Assembly: GCA_028875185.1 (NCBI GenBank)
Contig: JAPPFH010000127.1
Coordinates: forward strand, 1-64,000
Length of the DNA: 64,000 bases
Direction: 5' to 3'
DNA from: Chloroflexota bacterium
GTDB lineage: Bacteria > Chloroflexota > Anaerolineae > Aggregatilineales > Phototrophicaceae
The translations under genes were made by a program, and so were the position numbers. Positions 34,164 to 44,498 of the stretch are shown here, in pieces (position 1 is the stretch's first letter; each line of letters starts with the position of its first letter). The notes beneath the pieces are model-generated. The model was not told the origin of the DNA, made no database searches, and worked only from the letters and a program-made list of their open reading frames with translations.

Positions 34164-35342
34164 ATGAGCGATCTGGCGATGCAGTCATGGGCTGGCCCGC
34201 AATTCAAATTGAGTGAAGAACAAGAGATGCTCTCGCGGATGACGCGCGATTTCGTTGCCGATAACATTATCCCGGTCGCCGCGGAATACGACGAAAAGGC
34301 AATCTTCCCCGAAGACCTGTTTCATAAGGCGCGCCAACTCGGCATCGTCAACATGCTCGTCCCGGAAGCATACGGCGGCGTCGGCGCGTCATGCTTCGAA
34401 GAGGCGCTGGTATCGGAGGAATTAGGCTACGGCTGTACCGGCATCGGTACGAGCTTGGGGGTCAATTCGCTGGCGATACTGCCGATTCTGATCGCCGGCA
34501 GCGACGAGCAAAAAGCCTACTGGCTGGGTGAGCGCGTTGGCGAGCTTGGGCAGTTCTGTTCGTATGGCGTAACCGAAGCGGACGCCGGCTCTAATGTGGC
34601 CGGTATTCAAACGCGCGCGGATAAGCAAGGCGCCGCTTATATCATCAATGGCAGCAAGACATTCATCACTAACGCCAGCTATGCGCATTTCTATACGATA
34701 TTCGCCAAGACCGATATCGCCGCGGGCCACCGAGGCATGACTTGTTTCATCGTCGATCGCGAAAGCCCGGGGCTTAGCGTGGGCAAGAAATTCGACAAGC
34801 TGGGTCAACGCGCTTCGGATACCGCCGAGATCGTCTTCGATAATGTCGAGGTTCCAGAAGAGAATATCGTGGGCGAAGTCGGGCAAGGCTTCTACATCGC
34901 GATGAAGGTCTTTGATCACAGTCGCCCGGGTGTGGCGGCCGCCGCCTGTGGCTTGCAGCGCCGCGCCCTGGAAGAATGCGTCAAATACGCGGGCGAGCGC
35001 CAAGCATTCGGCTTGCCGATCTATCAGCATCAGGCGGTGGGCCACAAGATCGCCGATATGGCGATCAATTATGAAGCATCGCGGCTCTTGACCTGGCAGG
35101 CGGCTTGGCAGGTGGACGCGGGCGTCCTCAATCCGCGCGTGCCGGCCTACGCCAAAGCCTTTGCCGCCGATATGGCGACCAAGGCGGCAGTTGACGCGGT
35201 GCAGGTATTCGGCGGATACGGCTATATGAAGGAGTATCCAGTCGAGAAGCTGCTGCGCGATGTCAAGATATTCCAAATTTATGAAGGCACCAGCGAGATT
35301 CAGCGCAATATCATCGTGCGCGAATTGTTCCGCGGTCGGTGA
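34164..35342 (+). CDS. acyl-CoA dehydrogenase
   Basis: FAD-dependent alpha,beta-dehydrogenation of acyl-CoA, typical for fatty-acid or branched-chain amino-acid breakdown. About 392 aa from the ATG at 34164, which has AAGGTG 6 bases upstream; the GTG at 34155 overlaps that site. Motifs: Y-G-V-T-E-A-D-A-G-S-N-V (first signature), I-N-G-S-K-T-F-I-T-N-A, F-D-N-V-E-V-P-E-E-N, and the second signature Q-V-F-G-G-Y-G-Y-M-K-E-Y-P-V-E-K-L-L-R-D. The active-site base is likely the Glu in I-Y-E-G-T-S-E. Chain-length specificity cannot be judged. Confidence 0.93.
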   Translation: MSDLAMQSWAGPQFKLSEEQEMLSRMTRDFVADNIIPVAAEYDEKAIFPEDLFHKARQLGIVNMLVPEAYGGVGASCFEEALVSEELGYGCTGIGTSLGVNSLAILPILIAGSDEQKAYWLGERVGELGQFCSYGVTEADAGSNVAGIQTRADKQGAAYIINGSKTFITNASYAHFYTIFAKTDIAAGHRGMTCFIVDRESPGLSVGKKFDKLGQRASDTAEIVFDNVEVPEENIVGEVGQGFYIAMKVFDHSRPGVAAAACGLQRRALEECVKYAGERQAFGLPIYQHQAVGHKIADMAINYEASRLLTWQAAWQVDAGVLNPRVPAYAKAFAADMATKAAVDAVQVFGGYGYMKEYPVEKLLRDVKIFQIYEGTSEIQRNIIVRELFRGR

Positions 35343-35384
35343 GAATTACCACCCCATCCACGACCGCCTTTGTCTACCCGGCGC

Positions 35385-35405
35385 GCCCTCTTCGGGGATG
35401 AGGGC
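35385..35405 (+). other. hairpin after acyl-CoA dehydrogenase
   Basis: GCCCTC (35385-35390) and GAGGGC (35400-35405) pair perfectly around a 9-base loop. No T-run follows, so a terminator role is uncertain. Confidence 0.4.
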
Positions 35406-35491
35406 TTGAGGCGCTATCAATGAAATTCACCACTCCCTAGGTTGAACATTCGGCAACAAGGCGAATTCCCGGCAATCCGAGCAGAAACGTC

Positions 35492-35520
35492 TTGACAATC
35501 TAACTTGCGCTTGATAATAT
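35492..35520 (+). promoter_or_regulatory. ribosomal superoperon promoter
   Basis: TTGACA (35492-35497), a 17-base spacer and TAATAT (35515-35520): a full-consensus -35 and a 5/6 -10 box. It is the best promoter in the window, placed 190 bases before rpsL. Transcription should begin near 35527. Confidence 0.85.
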
Positions 35521-35535
35521 TCGCGCTTGCACTCG

Positions 35536-35572
35536 CAGCCAGCACCCTCCCCGGCGGAGGCGCTGCGGGCTG
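35536..35572 (+). promoter_or_regulatory. structured leader upstream of rpsL
   Basis: Just after the expected start site lies an imperfect long hairpin: CAGCC (35536-35540) with GGCTG (35568-35572), AGC with GCT, and CCTCC (35546-35550) with GGAGG (35556-35560) around CCGGC. It could be a ribosomal-protein binding or attenuation site. The rest of 35343-35710 shows no gene. Confidence 0.35.
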
Positions 35573-35710
35573 AACTGAGCAGATATGGCGAAAGTGCTTT
35601 GCGGCAGCAAGGTATCTCGCCATGAGCGAAATGAAGAATGGGCGTGCTAAGAGCGCCTGTTTGCATGTCTGAATGAAGTGTAGAGTTTGTAGTGATTAGC
35701 GGGGAATCTT

Positions 35711-36127
35711 ATGCCCACAATTAACCAATTGGTGCGCAGAGGGCGGAAGACAAAAAGCAAAAAGAATAAGGCGCCGGCGCTGCAATTTACCTTCAACGCT
35801 TTGAAGCAGCGGCGCTCGCGCCAGCAGAAGGGCGCGCCACAGAAGCGCGGCGTGTGCACGCAGGTCAAAACTATGACGCCGAAGAAACCGAATTCGGCGC
35901 TGCGCAAAGTGGCGCGCGTACGTTTGACCAATGGCATCGAAGTCAGCGCTTACATCGGTGGCGAGGGTCATAACCTGCAGGAACACAGTGTCGTACTCGT
36001 GCGCGGCGGGCGTGTCAGAGATCTGCCGGGCGTTCGTTATCATATCGTTCGCGGCACGCTCGATACCAATGGCGTCGACAGCCGTGAGCAGGGCCGAAGC
36101 AAGTACGGGACAAAGCGCTCCAAGTAA
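35711..36127 (+). CDS. rpsL: 30S ribosomal protein S12
   Basis: Decoding-centre protein of the small subunit. 138 aa. It has the family N-terminus ([12 protein letters not shown]) and the invariant P-N-S-A-L-R-K and [10 protein letters not shown] segments that contact the A-site. The lysine positions where streptomycin-resistance changes occur read as wild-type K. First gene of the superoperon, 190 bases after its promoter; rpsG follows after 39 bases. Confidence 0.98.
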   Translation: MPTINQLVRRGRKTKSKKNKAPALQFTFNALKQRRSRQQKGAPQKRGVCTQVKTMTPKKPNSALRKVARVRLTNGIEVSAYIGGEGHNLQEHSVVLVRGGRVRDLPGVRYHIVRGTLDTNGVDSREQGRSKYGTKRSK

Positions 36128-36166
36128 GGCAGCGGTCCGCGCGATACGCGGCGAAGGAGTTGAGTC

Positions 36167-36634
36167 ATGCCGAGAAGGAATCGTCCGCCCAAGCGGATAC
36201 CACCGCCCGATGTCAAATACGGCAATCTTCATGTGGCGATGTTTATCAATCGGATGATGCGGGGTGGCAAGAAGAGTGTGGCGACGCGGATCATGTACGA
36301 TGCGCTTGAGGCAATCGGGGAACGCACCAGAAAGGATCCGGTCGAGGTCTTTGAGATGGCGATCCGCAATGTGGCGCCAGCGGTGGAAGTCAAGCCTAAG
36401 CGCGTCGGCGGCTCGACCTATCAAGTGCCGATTGATGTCTCGCATGAACGCGGAGTCGCCTTGGCGATGCGTTGGCTGATTCAATTCGCGCGCGACCGCA
36501 ACGGCAGAAGCATGTCGGAAAAGCTGACCAATGAACTCACCGATGCTTACAACGGGCAGGGCAGCGCGATCCGGCGTAAAGACGAGACTCATCGTATGGC
36601 GGAAGCCAACCGCGCCTTCGCGCACTTCCGCTAG
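36167..36634 (+). CDS. rpsG: 30S ribosomal protein S7
   Basis: Primary 16S rRNA 3'-major-domain binder and head assembly initiator. 155 aa, with the usual P-R-R-x-R-x-P-K-R start and the conserved central part A-P-A-V-E-V-K-P-K-R-V-G-G-S-T-Y-Q-V-P. GAAGGAG lies upstream of the ATG. It sits between rpsL and fusA in the standard str order. Confidence 0.98.
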   Translation: MPRRNRPPKRIPPPDVKYGNLHVAMFINRMMRGGKKSVATRIMYDALEAIGERTRKDPVEVFEMAIRNVAPAVEVKPKRVGGSTYQVPIDVSHERGVALAMRWLIQFARDRNGRSMSEKLTNELTDAYNGQGSAIRRKDETHRMAEANRAFAHFR

Positions 36635-36676
36635 GAAGCCAACGGTGTAATCCCGAAGATTGACATCGGGAATTGG

Positions 36677-38782
36677 ATGGAAATGACTCAATCGCACGCT
36701 GACTTTGATCTCAAAAAAATCCGAAACATCGGCATAATCGCCCATATCGACGCCGGCAAGACGACCGTCACCGAGCGAGTTTTGTATTACACCGGTATGG
36801 TGCACAGAATCGGCGAGACGCATGAAGGCTCGGCGGCGATGGATTATATGGCGCAGGAGCGCGAGCGCGGCATCACGATCACATCGGCGGCTGTTACCGC
36901 CAGTTGGGCCGATCACCAGATCAACATCATTGATACGCCAGGGCATGTCGATTTTACTGCTGAAGTACAGCGGAGCCTGCGTGTGCTTGATGGCGGGATC
37001 ACCGTGTTCGACAGCGTCGCCGGCGTCGAGCCGCAATCGGAAACGGTCTGGCGGCAAGCCTCGGAGTACGAGGTGCCGCGGCTGTGTTTTGTCAACAAGA
37101 TGGATCGGACTGGCGCCGATTTTGATCGCTGCGTCGATATGATGGTCGATCGGCTCAAAGCCAACCCGGTCGTCATTCAAGTGCCTTATGGCAGCGGTGA
37201 GAATTTCGAAGGCATTATTGATCTGCTCAGGATGGAGCTGATCACCTACGGCAATGATGAAGGCACGGATATCAATTCGCACCCGATTCCCGAGAGTCAT
37301 CGAGAAATGGCGGAGACTCGCCGCGAGGACATGATCGAAAAGATCGTCGAACACGATGAGTATCTCACCCTGAAATACCTCGAAGAAGAGATGATCAGCA
37401 ATGAGGAACTGCTGGCGGCGCTGCGAGCGGGCACAATTGCCGGGCAGCTGCATCCGGTGCTTTGCGGCGCGGCGCTGAAGAACAAGGGGGTGCAGGCGCT
37501 GCTGAACATGGTGGTGGCTTTATTGCCCTCGCCGCTGGATATTCCGCCAGTCAAAGGCGAGCACGCCAAGGATGGCGGGTCGCTCTTGCGTCATGCCGAC
37601 GATGATGACCCCTTGGCGGCTCTCGTATTCAAAATCGTCTCTGATCAGTATGGCCGGCTGGCGTTTACGCGCGTGTATTCCGGTGTTTTGAAAGCCGGCT
37701 CGATGGTGTTGAATACGGCGAACGGTCGGCGCGAGCGCATTGGGCGAATCGTGCGTATGTTCGCCGACAGCCGCGAGGACGTCAAAGAAGTGCGCGCTGG
37801 CGATATCGCCGCCGTTATCGGCATGAAAGAGACCTTCACCGGCGACACGCTGAGCGCGACCAACAGCCCGATTCTGTTGGAGAATATCAGCTTTCCGGCG
37901 CCCGTGGTTGAAGTCGCCATTGAACCCAACACCAAAGCCGATCAAGACAAGATGGGCTTGGGCTTGCGCCGGCTCGCGGAAGAAGATCCAACCTTTCAAA
38001 TTGAAGTTGACGACCAGCTCGGTCAGACCAAAATCAAAGGCATGGGCGAGCTGCATCTGGAAGTGCTAGTCGACCGCTTGACGCGCGAGTATGGCGTTGA
38101 CGCTCGAGTCGGCCGGCCGCGGGTCGCGTACCGCGAGACGATCACGCGAACGGTGGAAATCGACACGACCTTCAAGCGGCAGACGGGCGGCGCCGGTCAG
38201 TACGCGCGCTGCACGATTCGCTTTGAGCCCTTGCCGGCTGATGAAAAGGATGAGGCTGATGGCGCGCTTCTTTTTGTCGATGGCATTCGCGGCGGCGCAA
38301 TACCCAAGGAGTTTATCCCGGCGGTGAAGAAGGGCGCCAAGCAGGCGATGCAAGGCGGCGTCATCGCCGGCTATCCGGTGGTGGATGTCATGGCGACTCT
38401 GATTGACGGCGCTTATCATGAGGTTGATTCGAGTGAAATCGCATTCACAATTGCCGGCTCGATGTGCCTAAAGGAAGGCATTCAAAAGGGTGGTCCGGTC
38501 ATTCTGGAACCATCCATGAGCGTCGAGATCGTTGTGCCCGATGCCAATACCGGCGCCGTGGTCGGTGATATATCGGCGAGGCGCGGTGTCATCCAGGGAA
38601 TGGAGCCGCACAGCGAGGGCATCTCGGTAATCAAGGCGCAAGTGCCATTGGGCGAAATGTTTGGTTACGCCAATGACCTGCGCAACAACACGCAGGGGCG
38701 TGGCAACTTCAGCATGGAGTTTGATACCTATACGATCGCTCCGGAGGAAATCGCGGAAGCGGTGAAGTCCGGCGCGCGCTAG
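36677..38782 (+). CDS. fusA: elongation factor G
   Basis: GTPase that drives translocation. 701 aa, the normal length. GTP-binding motifs: AHIDAGKTT (G1), D-T-P-G-H-V-D-F (G3) and N-K-M-D-R (G4). Domains II to V follow without gaps; domain IV starts with the G-R-P-x-V-A-Y-R-E-T region and has the [11 protein letters not shown] loop. The Met at 36683 is an alternative start two codons in. It is a single copy in this window, in the str arrangement before tuf. Confidence 0.98.
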   Translation: MEMTQSHADFDLKKIRNIGIIAHIDAGKTTVTERVLYYTGMVHRIGETHEGSAAMDYMAQERERGITITSAAVTASWADHQINIIDTPGHVDFTAEVQRSLRVLDGGITVFDSVAGVEPQSETVWRQASEYEVPRLCFVNKMDRTGADFDRCVDMMVDRLKANPVVIQVPYGSGENFEGIIDLLRMELITYGNDEGTDINSHPIPESHREMAETRREDMIEKIVEHDEYLTLKYLEEEMISNEELLAALRAGTIAGQLHPVLCGAALKNKGVQALLNMVVALLPSPLDIPPVKGEHAKDGGSLLRHADDDDPLAALVFKIVSDQYGRLAFTRVYSGVLKAGSMVLNTANGRRERIGRIVRMFADSREDVKEVRAGDIAAVIGMKETFTGDTLSATNSPILLENISFPAPVVEVAIEPNTKADQDKMGLGLRRLAEEDPTFQIEVDDQLGQTKIKGMGELHLEVLVDRLTREYGVDARVGRPRVAYRETITRTVEIDTTFKRQTGGAGQYARCTIRFEPLPADEKDEADGALLFVDGIRGGAIPKEFIPAVKKGAKQAMQGGVIAGYPVVDVMATLIDGAYHEVDSSEIAFTIAGSMCLKEGIQKGGPVILEPSMSVEIVVPDANTGAVVGDISARRGVIQGMEPHSEGISVIKAQVPLGEMFGYANDLRNNTQGRGNFSMEFDTYTIAPEEIAEAVKSGAR

Positions 38783-38864
38783 ATAAATGGCGGGCGCGCC
38801 CTGCCAGCAATTCTCGTTCGCCAATTCAATTTCAAGACACGGAGTTAAGAAGAGGGATTGTCAG

Positions 38865-40064
38865 ATGTCAAAAGGGAAGTTCGAGCGTACCAAGCCTCAC
38901 GTAAACATCGGAACGATCGGTCATGTCGACCACGGCAAGACCACCTTGACGGCGGCTATCACCAAGGTGCTGGCGCTAAAGGGGCAGGCGCAGATGCAAG
39001 AATACGGCGATATTGACAATGCGCCGGAGGAGCGCGCGCGCGGCATCACCATCAATATTCGCCATGTCGAATACGAAACCGATGCCCGGCACTACGCCCA
39101 CGTGGATTGCCCTGGGCACCGCGATTACATCAAGAATATGATCACCGGCGCGGCGCAGATGGACGGCGCAATCTTAGTCGTCAGCGCGCCCGACGGTCCC
39201 ATGCCGCAGACCCGCGAACACGTGCTGCTAGCGAAGCAGGTGGAAGTGCCGGCGATGGTCGTCTATCTCAACAAGACCGATCAGATGGATGATGAAGAGC
39301 TGATCGAGCTGGTCGAGATGGAGCTCGCCGAATTGCTGGAAGGTTATGACTTCGATCCGGATACGCCCATCATCAAGGGCTCGGCTTTGGCGGCGGAGGA
39401 GAGTGACAGCACCGACCCGGGCGCGCCCGAGTATGCCTCGATCGTTGAATTGATGGACGCGGTAGACGATTGGATTCCGACGCCTATGCGCGATGTCGAC
39501 AAGCCCTTCATGATGGCGATTGAAGATGTCTTCTCCATCAAGGGGCGTGGCACGGTTGTGACCGGCAGCGTCGCGCGCGGTACGCTGCTCAAGGGCACGC
39601 AGGTTGATATCGTCGGCTTGCGCGATGAAATCGTCCAAACGGTCGTCACCGGTATCGAGATGTTCAACAAGGAACTCGATCAAGCGCAGGCGGGCGACAA
39701 CGCCGGAATCTTGCTGCGCGGCATCGACCGCGATGGGGTGCAGCGCGGCATGGTCATCGCCAAGGTTGGTTCGATCACGCCACACAAGAAATTCAAATGC
39801 GAGGTTTACGTCCTGCGCCGTGATGAGGGCGGGCGCCACAAAGCCTTCTTCACCGGTTACCGCCCGCAGTTCTACATCCGCACCATGGATGTCACCGGCA
39901 CGATCACGCTTCCGGACGGCGTTGAAATGGTCATGCCCGGCGACAATGTCAATCTCGACGTGGAATTGATCACGCCGGTCGCGCTGGAACGCGGTTCGTC
40001 CTTCGCCATTCGCGAAGGCGGCTTGACGGTGGGCGCGGGCCGCATCACCGAGATTCTTGAGTAG
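38865..40064 (+). CDS. tuf: elongation factor Tu
   Basis: Delivers aminoacyl-tRNA to the ribosome. From the ATG at 38865 it is 399 aa. Motifs: GHVDHGKTT (G1), D-C-P-G-H (G3), N-K-T-D (G4), and G-S-A-L (G5). The frame extends upstream to 38787, but the sequence before this Met is not EF-Tu-like, and an AGAGGG ribosome site precedes 38865. A strong hairpin follows the stop. Confidence 0.98.
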   Translation: MSKGKFERTKPHVNIGTIGHVDHGKTTLTAAITKVLALKGQAQMQEYGDIDNAPEERARGITINIRHVEYETDARHYAHVDCPGHRDYIKNMITGAAQMDGAILVVSAPDGPMPQTREHVLLAKQVEVPAMVVYLNKTDQMDDEELIELVEMELAELLEGYDFDPDTPIIKGSALAAEESDSTDPGAPEYASIVELMDAVDDWIPTPMRDVDKPFMMAIEDVFSIKGRGTVVTGSVARGTLLKGTQVDIVGLRDEIVQTVVTGIEMFNKELDQAQAGDNAGILLRGIDRDGVQRGMVIAKVGSITPHKKFKCEVYVLRRDEGGRHKAFFTGYRPQFYIRTMDVTGTITLPDGVEMVMPGDNVNLDVELITPVALERGSSFAIREGGLTVGAGRITEILE

Positions 40065-40083
40065 CTCGCCCAGGGACGCCAAA

Positions 40084-40123
40084 GACCGGAGCCGGGTCCA
40101 ATGCCCGGCTCGCTTTCCCGGTC
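40084..40123 (+). promoter_or_regulatory. strong hairpin between tuf and rpsJ
   Basis: GAGCCGGG (40089-40096) and CCCGGCTC (40104-40111) form a perfect 8-bp stem with a 7-base loop. An outer arm GACCGG/CCGGTC (40084-40089 and 40118-40123) could extend it. There is only a short T-stretch (CTTT) inside the 3' arm. It may be a partial terminator or an RNA-processing site at the str/S10 junction. Confidence 0.5.
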
Positions 40124-40155
40124 GATGTCCCGGATGAACGGATAAAGGTTGCTAA

Positions 40156-40464
40156 ATGGCAAAGAACAAGATTCGTATCCGACTCAAGGCTTACGACCAT
40201 CGGGTGCTTGATCAGTCGGCGCAGCGCATCGTGGATACCGCGGAACGCACCGGTTCGCGGGTGGTGGGCCCAGTACCCTTGCCGACGCGCATCGAGCGGT
40301 TTACTGTCCGCCGGTCGCCTTTCATTGACAAGGATTCGCAAGAACACTTTGAAGTGCGGACGCACAAACGACTGATTGATGTGCTTGATCCCGACAGCAA
40401 GACCATCGATACGCTTATGAGGCTGAACCTGCCTGCGGGCGTGGATATCGAAATCAAGATTTAG
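40156..40464 (+). CDS. rpsJ: 30S ribosomal protein S10
   Basis: 102-aa head protein, also the NusG-binding transcription-translation coupler (NusE). It has the family features [14 protein letters not shown] and the loop [14 protein letters not shown]. An AAAGG site precedes the ATG. It is followed by an unusually long 164-base gap before rplC. Confidence 0.98.
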   Translation: MAKNKIRIRLKAYDHRVLDQSAQRIVDTAERTGSRVVGPVPLPTRIERFTVRRSPFIDKDSQEHFEVRTHKRLIDVLDPDSKTIDTLMRLNLPAGVDIEIKI

Positions 40465-40542
40465 GATTGCCGCTAACGCAGGAGCAAAGGGCAAACGCGC
40501 GAGTTTGACATGTGGTCGGCAAAGGCTCGCTGCGCGGCAATC
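40465..40542 (+). promoter_or_regulatory. long-range inverted repeat in the rpsJ-rplC gap
   Basis: GATTGCCGC (40465-40473) and GCGGCAATC (40534-40542) are perfectly complementary. Inside, GCGAG and CTCGC can pair as well. The whole 164-base gap has no gene and could fold as an mRNA leader or processing element. Confidence 0.4.
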
Positions 40543-40628
40543 GGCCAGTCTACAAACGATGGCGATGAATTGACCAGGTGTGATCAGAATTGATGGATGG
40601 CTGTTTCACCTGAGTGGAGGCGACACTG

Positions 40629-41267
40629 ATGAAGGGCATGATTGGCAAGAAAGTGGGCATGACCCAAGTATTTGACGAGCAGGGAACAGTCGTGCCGGTC
40701 ACCGTCATCCAGGCCGGACCCTGCTACGTGACCCAAGTTCGCAACACCGATCGGGACGGCTACGTCTCGGTGCAACTCGGTTTTGGCGAGACTAAACCCA
40801 AGAATCTAACTAAGGGTCAGTTGGGTCACTTGCAGAAGCTGGATCTGCCAGCCTTGCGTCATCTGCGCGAATTTCGTTTGTCGCGCGCCGCGGATGCCGG
40901 GGTCGAAGAGGGTCAGGAAATCAAAGTTGATGTATTCGAACGCGGCGAATTAGTTGATGTAATCGGCACCAGCAAGGGTCGCGGCCACGCCGGGACAATC
41001 AAGCGTCACGGCTTCGCGCGCGGTCCCAAGACGCATGGGCAATCCGACCGGATGCGTTCGCCCGGTTCTATCGGCATGTGCGCCACGCCGGGCCGCACGC
41101 TCAAGGGTAAGAAGATGGCGGGACGTATGGGCAACGAACGTGTCACCGTGCAGAATTTACCTCTGGTGGTTGTCGATGCCGAGAAGAACTTGCTGGCGGT
41201 TAAGGGTTCCGTCCCCGGCGCCGTAGGCAGCATCGTGATGATCAAGCCCGCGGTTAAACGCGCCTAG
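40629..41267 (+). CDS. rplC: 50S ribosomal protein L3
   Basis: Early-assembly protein whose extension reaches the peptidyl-transferase centre. 212 aa from the ATG at 40629, which has GTGGAGG (40614-40620) upstream. It starts [13 protein letters not shown] and has the conserved [13 protein letters not shown] and [12 protein letters not shown] segments. Confidence 0.98.
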   Translation: MKGMIGKKVGMTQVFDEQGTVVPVTVIQAGPCYVTQVRNTDRDGYVSVQLGFGETKPKNLTKGQLGHLQKLDLPALRHLREFRLSRAADAGVEEGQEIKVDVFERGELVDVIGTSKGRGHAGTIKRHGFARGPKTHGQSDRMRSPGSIGMCATPGRTLKGKKMAGRMGNERVTVQNLPLVVVDAEKNLLAVKGSVPGAVGSIVMIKPAVKRA

Positions 41268-41300
41268 CTTGACAAACGCGAAGGGCACAGGAGTAGGACA

Positions 41301-41930
41301 ATGCAGATTCCAGTGATGGATAGCGCCGGGCGGGAAGTATCGCAAATCGAACTGCCGGCCGACATCTTCGAAGCGAAGATCAACGTTGGCTTGATGCACC
41401 AGGCTTTCGTCCGCCAGATGGCAAATGCCCGCCAAGGCACGCACAATACCCGCACGCGCAGCGAGATTCGGGCAAGCGGCGCCAAATGGTATCGTCAAAA
41501 GGGTACGGGCCGCGCCCGTCATGGCGCTCAGAGCGCGCCGATCTTCGTCGGCGGCGGCTTGGCGCATGGTCCCAAAACGCGTGACTACTCGAAAAAGATG
41601 CCGAAGAAAATGCGGCGCGGCGCGATTCGATCAACCTTGAGCGCCCTCGCGCGCGATGAGCAATTGGTGATAGTGGACAAACTCGATATGGAGGCGCCGA
41701 AGACCAAGGCGGCGCGAAACCTGATTGAAACCCTGGTTGGCGATCAATCGGCGCTGTTGGTGGTTACGCTGGAGGAGAAGGCGGCGCGCAAGAGCGTGAG
41801 CAACCTCCCCAATGCGCATTCGATCAGCGCGAACTATCTCAATATTCGTGATTTGCTCAAGTACGACCGCGTGATTATGACGCTGGACGCGTTAAATGTC
41901 GTGACCAGTATCTGGGGAAACGGAGCGTAA
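41301..41930 (+). CDS. rplD: 50S ribosomal protein L4
   Basis: Exit-tunnel protein and, in many bacteria, autogenous regulator of the S10 operon. 209 aa. The tunnel loop is conserved ([13 protein letters not shown]). It starts 33 bases after rplC and ends one base before the rplW ATG. Confidence 0.98.
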   Translation: MQIPVMDSAGREVSQIELPADIFEAKINVGLMHQAFVRQMANARQGTHNTRTRSEIRASGAKWYRQKGTGRARHGAQSAPIFVGGGLAHGPKTRDYSKKMPKKMRRGAIRSTLSALARDEQLVIVDKLDMEAPKTKAARNLIETLVGDQSALLVVTLEEKAARKSVSNLPNAHSISANYLNIRDLLKYDRVIMTLDALNVVTSIWGNGA

Positions 41931-41931
41931 C

Positions 41932-42234
41932 ATGGCTGAGCTTCATTTGTACGATGTCATACGCCGCCCGGTGATTACGGAGAAGTCGACTGAGTTGGCT
42001 GAGGGGCAGAACAAATACGTTTTCGAAGTGGCGCGCAACGCCAACAAAATCCAGGTGAAAGAAGCGGTCGAAGAAATCTTCGACCTCGACGGCAAGGTCG
42101 TCAAAGTCAATACCATGATGATGCCGGCCAAGCGCGGTCGGCGCGGCCGCAGCACCTATATTCGGTCGCGCGCCTGGAAGAAGGCGATCGTCACGCTGGA
42201 AGAAGGCGTTACGATCGAGCTGTTTAACATCTAA
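41932..42234 (+). CDS. rplW: 50S ribosomal protein L23
   Basis: Protein at the tunnel exit that docks SRP and trigger factor. 100 aa, with P-V-I-T-E-K-S near the N-terminus and the basic loop K-R-G-R-R-G-R near 72. The ATG overlaps the rplD stop region (TAACATG), so it is tightly coupled. Confidence 0.97.
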   Translation: MAELHLYDVIRRPVITEKSTELAEGQNKYVFEVARNANKIQVKEAVEEIFDLDGKVVKVNTMMMPAKRGRRGRSTYIRSRAWKKAIVTLEEGVTIELFNI

Positions 42235-42248
42235 TGGGAGCATGAGCG

Positions 42249-43082
42249 ATGCCCATCAAAGTCTATAAGCCGACTTCGCCAGGTCGCCGAGATATGACCG
42301 GCTATACATTTGAAGAGATCACCAAGAGCAAGCCAGAACGCTCGCTGACCCGCGCTTTGCGCAAGAGAGGCGGGCGCAACAATACGGGGCGGATCACCGT
42401 GCGGCACCGTGGCGGCGGGCACAAGCGGCGTTATCGTCTCATCGATTTCAAACGCAAAAAGGAAGATTGCCGCGCCGAAGTCATCGCCATTGAATACGAC
42501 CCCAATCGCTCAGCGCGCATCGCGCTGCTGCAATATGAAGACGGCGTGAAGAGTTACATCATCGCGCCGATGGGCGTCACCGTCGGGGATACGATTGGCA
42601 ATGGCGCCATGAGCGCGCTGCGCCCGGGGAACAGCCGCGCGCTGAAGGACATCCCGCTGGGTACGGTGGTGCATAATATCGAAATGCGCCCGGGCAAGGG
42701 CGGGCAATTGGCGCGCTCGGCCGGTACATCGGCGCAGATTTTGGCGTCGGAAGACAAGTATGTAACCTTGCGGCTGCCGAGCGGCGAGATGCGAATGATA
42801 TTGAACACGTGCCGCGCGACAATCGGTCAAGTCGGCAATGCCGAACACGCCAACGTCAAGCTGGGCAAGGCTGGGCGCCGGCGTTGGCTGGGTTGGCGGC
42901 CCACTGTTCGTGGTTCGGCAATGGATCCGGCCAGCCATCCGCACGGCGGCGGCGAGGGCAAAGCCGGCATCGGCATGGCGGCGCCCAAAACGCCCTGGGG
43001 CAAGAAGGCGCTGGGCGTACGGACGCGGCGCAACAAGCGCACCACGCGATTCATCGTCCGCCGCCGCGGCAGACGCCGTTAA
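42249..43082 (+). CDS. rplB: 50S ribosomal protein L2
   Basis: Large 23S-binding protein needed for subunit joining and peptidyl transfer. 277 aa. Key segments: [19 protein letters not shown], and the catalytic-region histidine in H-P-H-G-G-G-E-G. The C-terminus is strongly basic (R-R-N-K-R-T-T-R...R-R-G-R-R-R). Confidence 0.98.
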   Translation: MPIKVYKPTSPGRRDMTGYTFEEITKSKPERSLTRALRKRGGRNNTGRITVRHRGGGHKRRYRLIDFKRKKEDCRAEVIAIEYDPNRSARIALLQYEDGVKSYIIAPMGVTVGDTIGNGAMSALRPGNSRALKDIPLGTVVHNIEMRPGKGGQLARSAGTSAQILASEDKYVTLRLPSGEMRMILNTCRATIGQVGNAEHANVKLGKAGRRRWLGWRPTVRGSAMDPASHPHGGGEGKAGIGMAAPKTPWGKKALGVRTRRNKRTTRFIVRRRGRRR

Positions 43083-43099
43083 TCTCGGGAGACAATCAA

Positions 43100-43369
43100 A
43101 TGTCACGTTCACTGAAAAAGGGCTACTACATCAGCCCAAAGCTGCTGGAAAAAATTGAGCGGCTAAACCAGCAGAATAAGAAAATTGTCATCCGCACCTG
43201 GAGCCGGGCGAGCACCATCTTCCCGCAGATGGTCGGGCATACAATCGCCGTGCATGACGGCCGCCGGCACGTGCCGATTTACATCACCGAAAATATGGTC
43301 GGGCACAAGCTGGGCGAGTTCGCGCCGACCCGCACCTTCCGCGGTCACATCGTGGATAGCAGGCGCTAG
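43100..43369 (+). CDS. rpsS: 30S ribosomal protein S19
   Basis: Small-subunit head protein. 89 aa from the ATG at 43100. It starts M-S-R-S-L-K-K-G and holds [21 protein letters not shown]. The open frame runs back to 42809 but that part is out-of-frame L2 sequence. Confidence 0.98.
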   Translation: MSRSLKKGYYISPKLLEKIERLNQQNKKIVIRTWSRASTIFPQMVGHTIAVHDGRRHVPIYITENMVGHKLGEFAPTRTFRGHIVDSRR

Positions 43370-43380
43370 GAGGGGCTGAG

Positions 43381-43725
43381 ATGGAAGTTCGCGCAATCAC
43401 CAGGTACCTGCCAATCTCGCCGCAGAAACTGCGCCTCGTCTGTGACAAGGTACGCGGCATGGATGCCCAGGAAGCCCTGATCGTTTTGGATTATATGCCG
43501 CAGAAGGGGTCCGCCTTCGTTAGCAAGACTTTGAATTCAGCAATGGCGAACGCGGCCAATAACTTTGATCTAAACCCGGACGATCTGGTTGTATCGAAGA
43601 TTTACGCCGGCGACGGACCAACCTTGAAGCGTTTTAAAGCCGGCGCCCGCGGTCGTTACAAGCCGCGCCTGAAGCGCACGTCTCACCTTTGGGTGATTCT
43701 GTCGGAGCGAGAGGAAGATGATTAA
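43381..43725 (+). CDS. rplV: 50S ribosomal protein L22
   Basis: Lines the exit tunnel with its extended beta-hairpin. 114 aa. The conserved part P-x-x-L-K-R-F-x-x-G-A-R-G-R is followed by the hairpin tail K-R-T-S-H-L. It starts after AGGAGGGG, 11 bases beyond rpsS, and its stop shares one base with the rpsC ATG. Confidence 0.97.
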   Translation: MEVRAITRYLPISPQKLRLVCDKVRGMDAQEALIVLDYMPQKGSAFVSKTLNSAMANAANNFDLNPDDLVVSKIYAGDGPTLKRFKAGARGRYKPRLKRTSHLWVILSEREEDD

Positions 43726-44423
43726 TGGGACGTAAGGTTCATCCAAAAGGTTTTCGTCTAAAAGTGATCCGCGAGTGGGACGCTCGCTGGTATGCCGAGG
43801 GCGAACGCTATGTCAATTTGTTGATGGAAGATCGCAAAATACGAAAGTACTTGAAGGCCAAGACGACGCGCGCCGGCGTCTCGCGCATCGAGATTGAGCG
43901 TCATCCCAACCTCGTGATCATCACAATCAATACCGTACGTCCCGGTTTGATCATCGGGCGCAAAGGCGAGGCGGTTAAGGAACTGCGTCAACAGCTGCAG
44001 GAAATGACGGGCAAGACCGTTAAGGTCGAAGTCAGCGAAATCGAAAAGCCGGATTTGGACGCGACGCTCGTCTCCGAAAATGTCGCCTCACAATTGAAGC
44101 GGCGCATCGGGCACAGCCGGGCGATGAAACGCGCTATCATGCAAGCCATGCGTCAAGGCGCTGGCGGCATTCGCGTCGAAGTTAGCGGGCGCCTGGGCGG
44201 CTCCGACATGGCGCGGCGCGAATGGATGTTTGACGGTCGCGTGCCGCGCAATACGCTGCGCGCCGATATCGATTATGGCTTTTCCGAGGCGCTGACTACC
44301 TTTGGTCAAATCGGCGTCAAGGTCTGGATTTATAAGGGCGATATACTGCCGGGCGAAGACCCGTTTAGCAGCCCGGCACAGCGCCCGGCCGAGCATGGCG
44401 GACGCCGGGGCCGCCGGAACTGA
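43725..44423 (+). CDS. rpsC: 30S ribosomal protein S3
   Basis: mRNA-entry-channel protein. 232 aa. KH-type motif V-R-P-G-L-I-I-G-R-K-G is present, and the conserved R-V-P-L/R-N-T-L-R-A-D-I-D-Y-G region follows. The C-terminal tail is short and Gly/Arg-rich. The start overlaps the rplV stop by one base (TAATG). Confidence 0.98.
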   Translation: MGRKVHPKGFRLKVIREWDARWYAEGERYVNLLMEDRKIRKYLKAKTTRAGVSRIEIERHPNLVIITINTVRPGLIIGRKGEAVKELRQQLQEMTGKTVKVEVSEIEKPDLDATLVSENVASQLKRRIGHSRAMKRAIMQAMRQGAGGIRVEVSGRLGGSDMARREWMFDGRVPRNTLRADIDYGFSEALTTFGQIGVKVWIYKGDILPGEDPFSSPAQRPAEHGGRRGRRN

Positions 44424-44498
44424 CGAGAAAACCGATTGCCTGTGGGGGCGAGCTAACAGCTTGCCAAGGTAAGCGCGGCAACTGTAGGAGCAATAACC

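Noticed and set aside
35696..37453. 585-aa minus-strand open frame opposite rpsL, rpsG and fusA
   Set aside because: It spans three conserved plus-strand genes; antisense shadow without ribosome site or domain.
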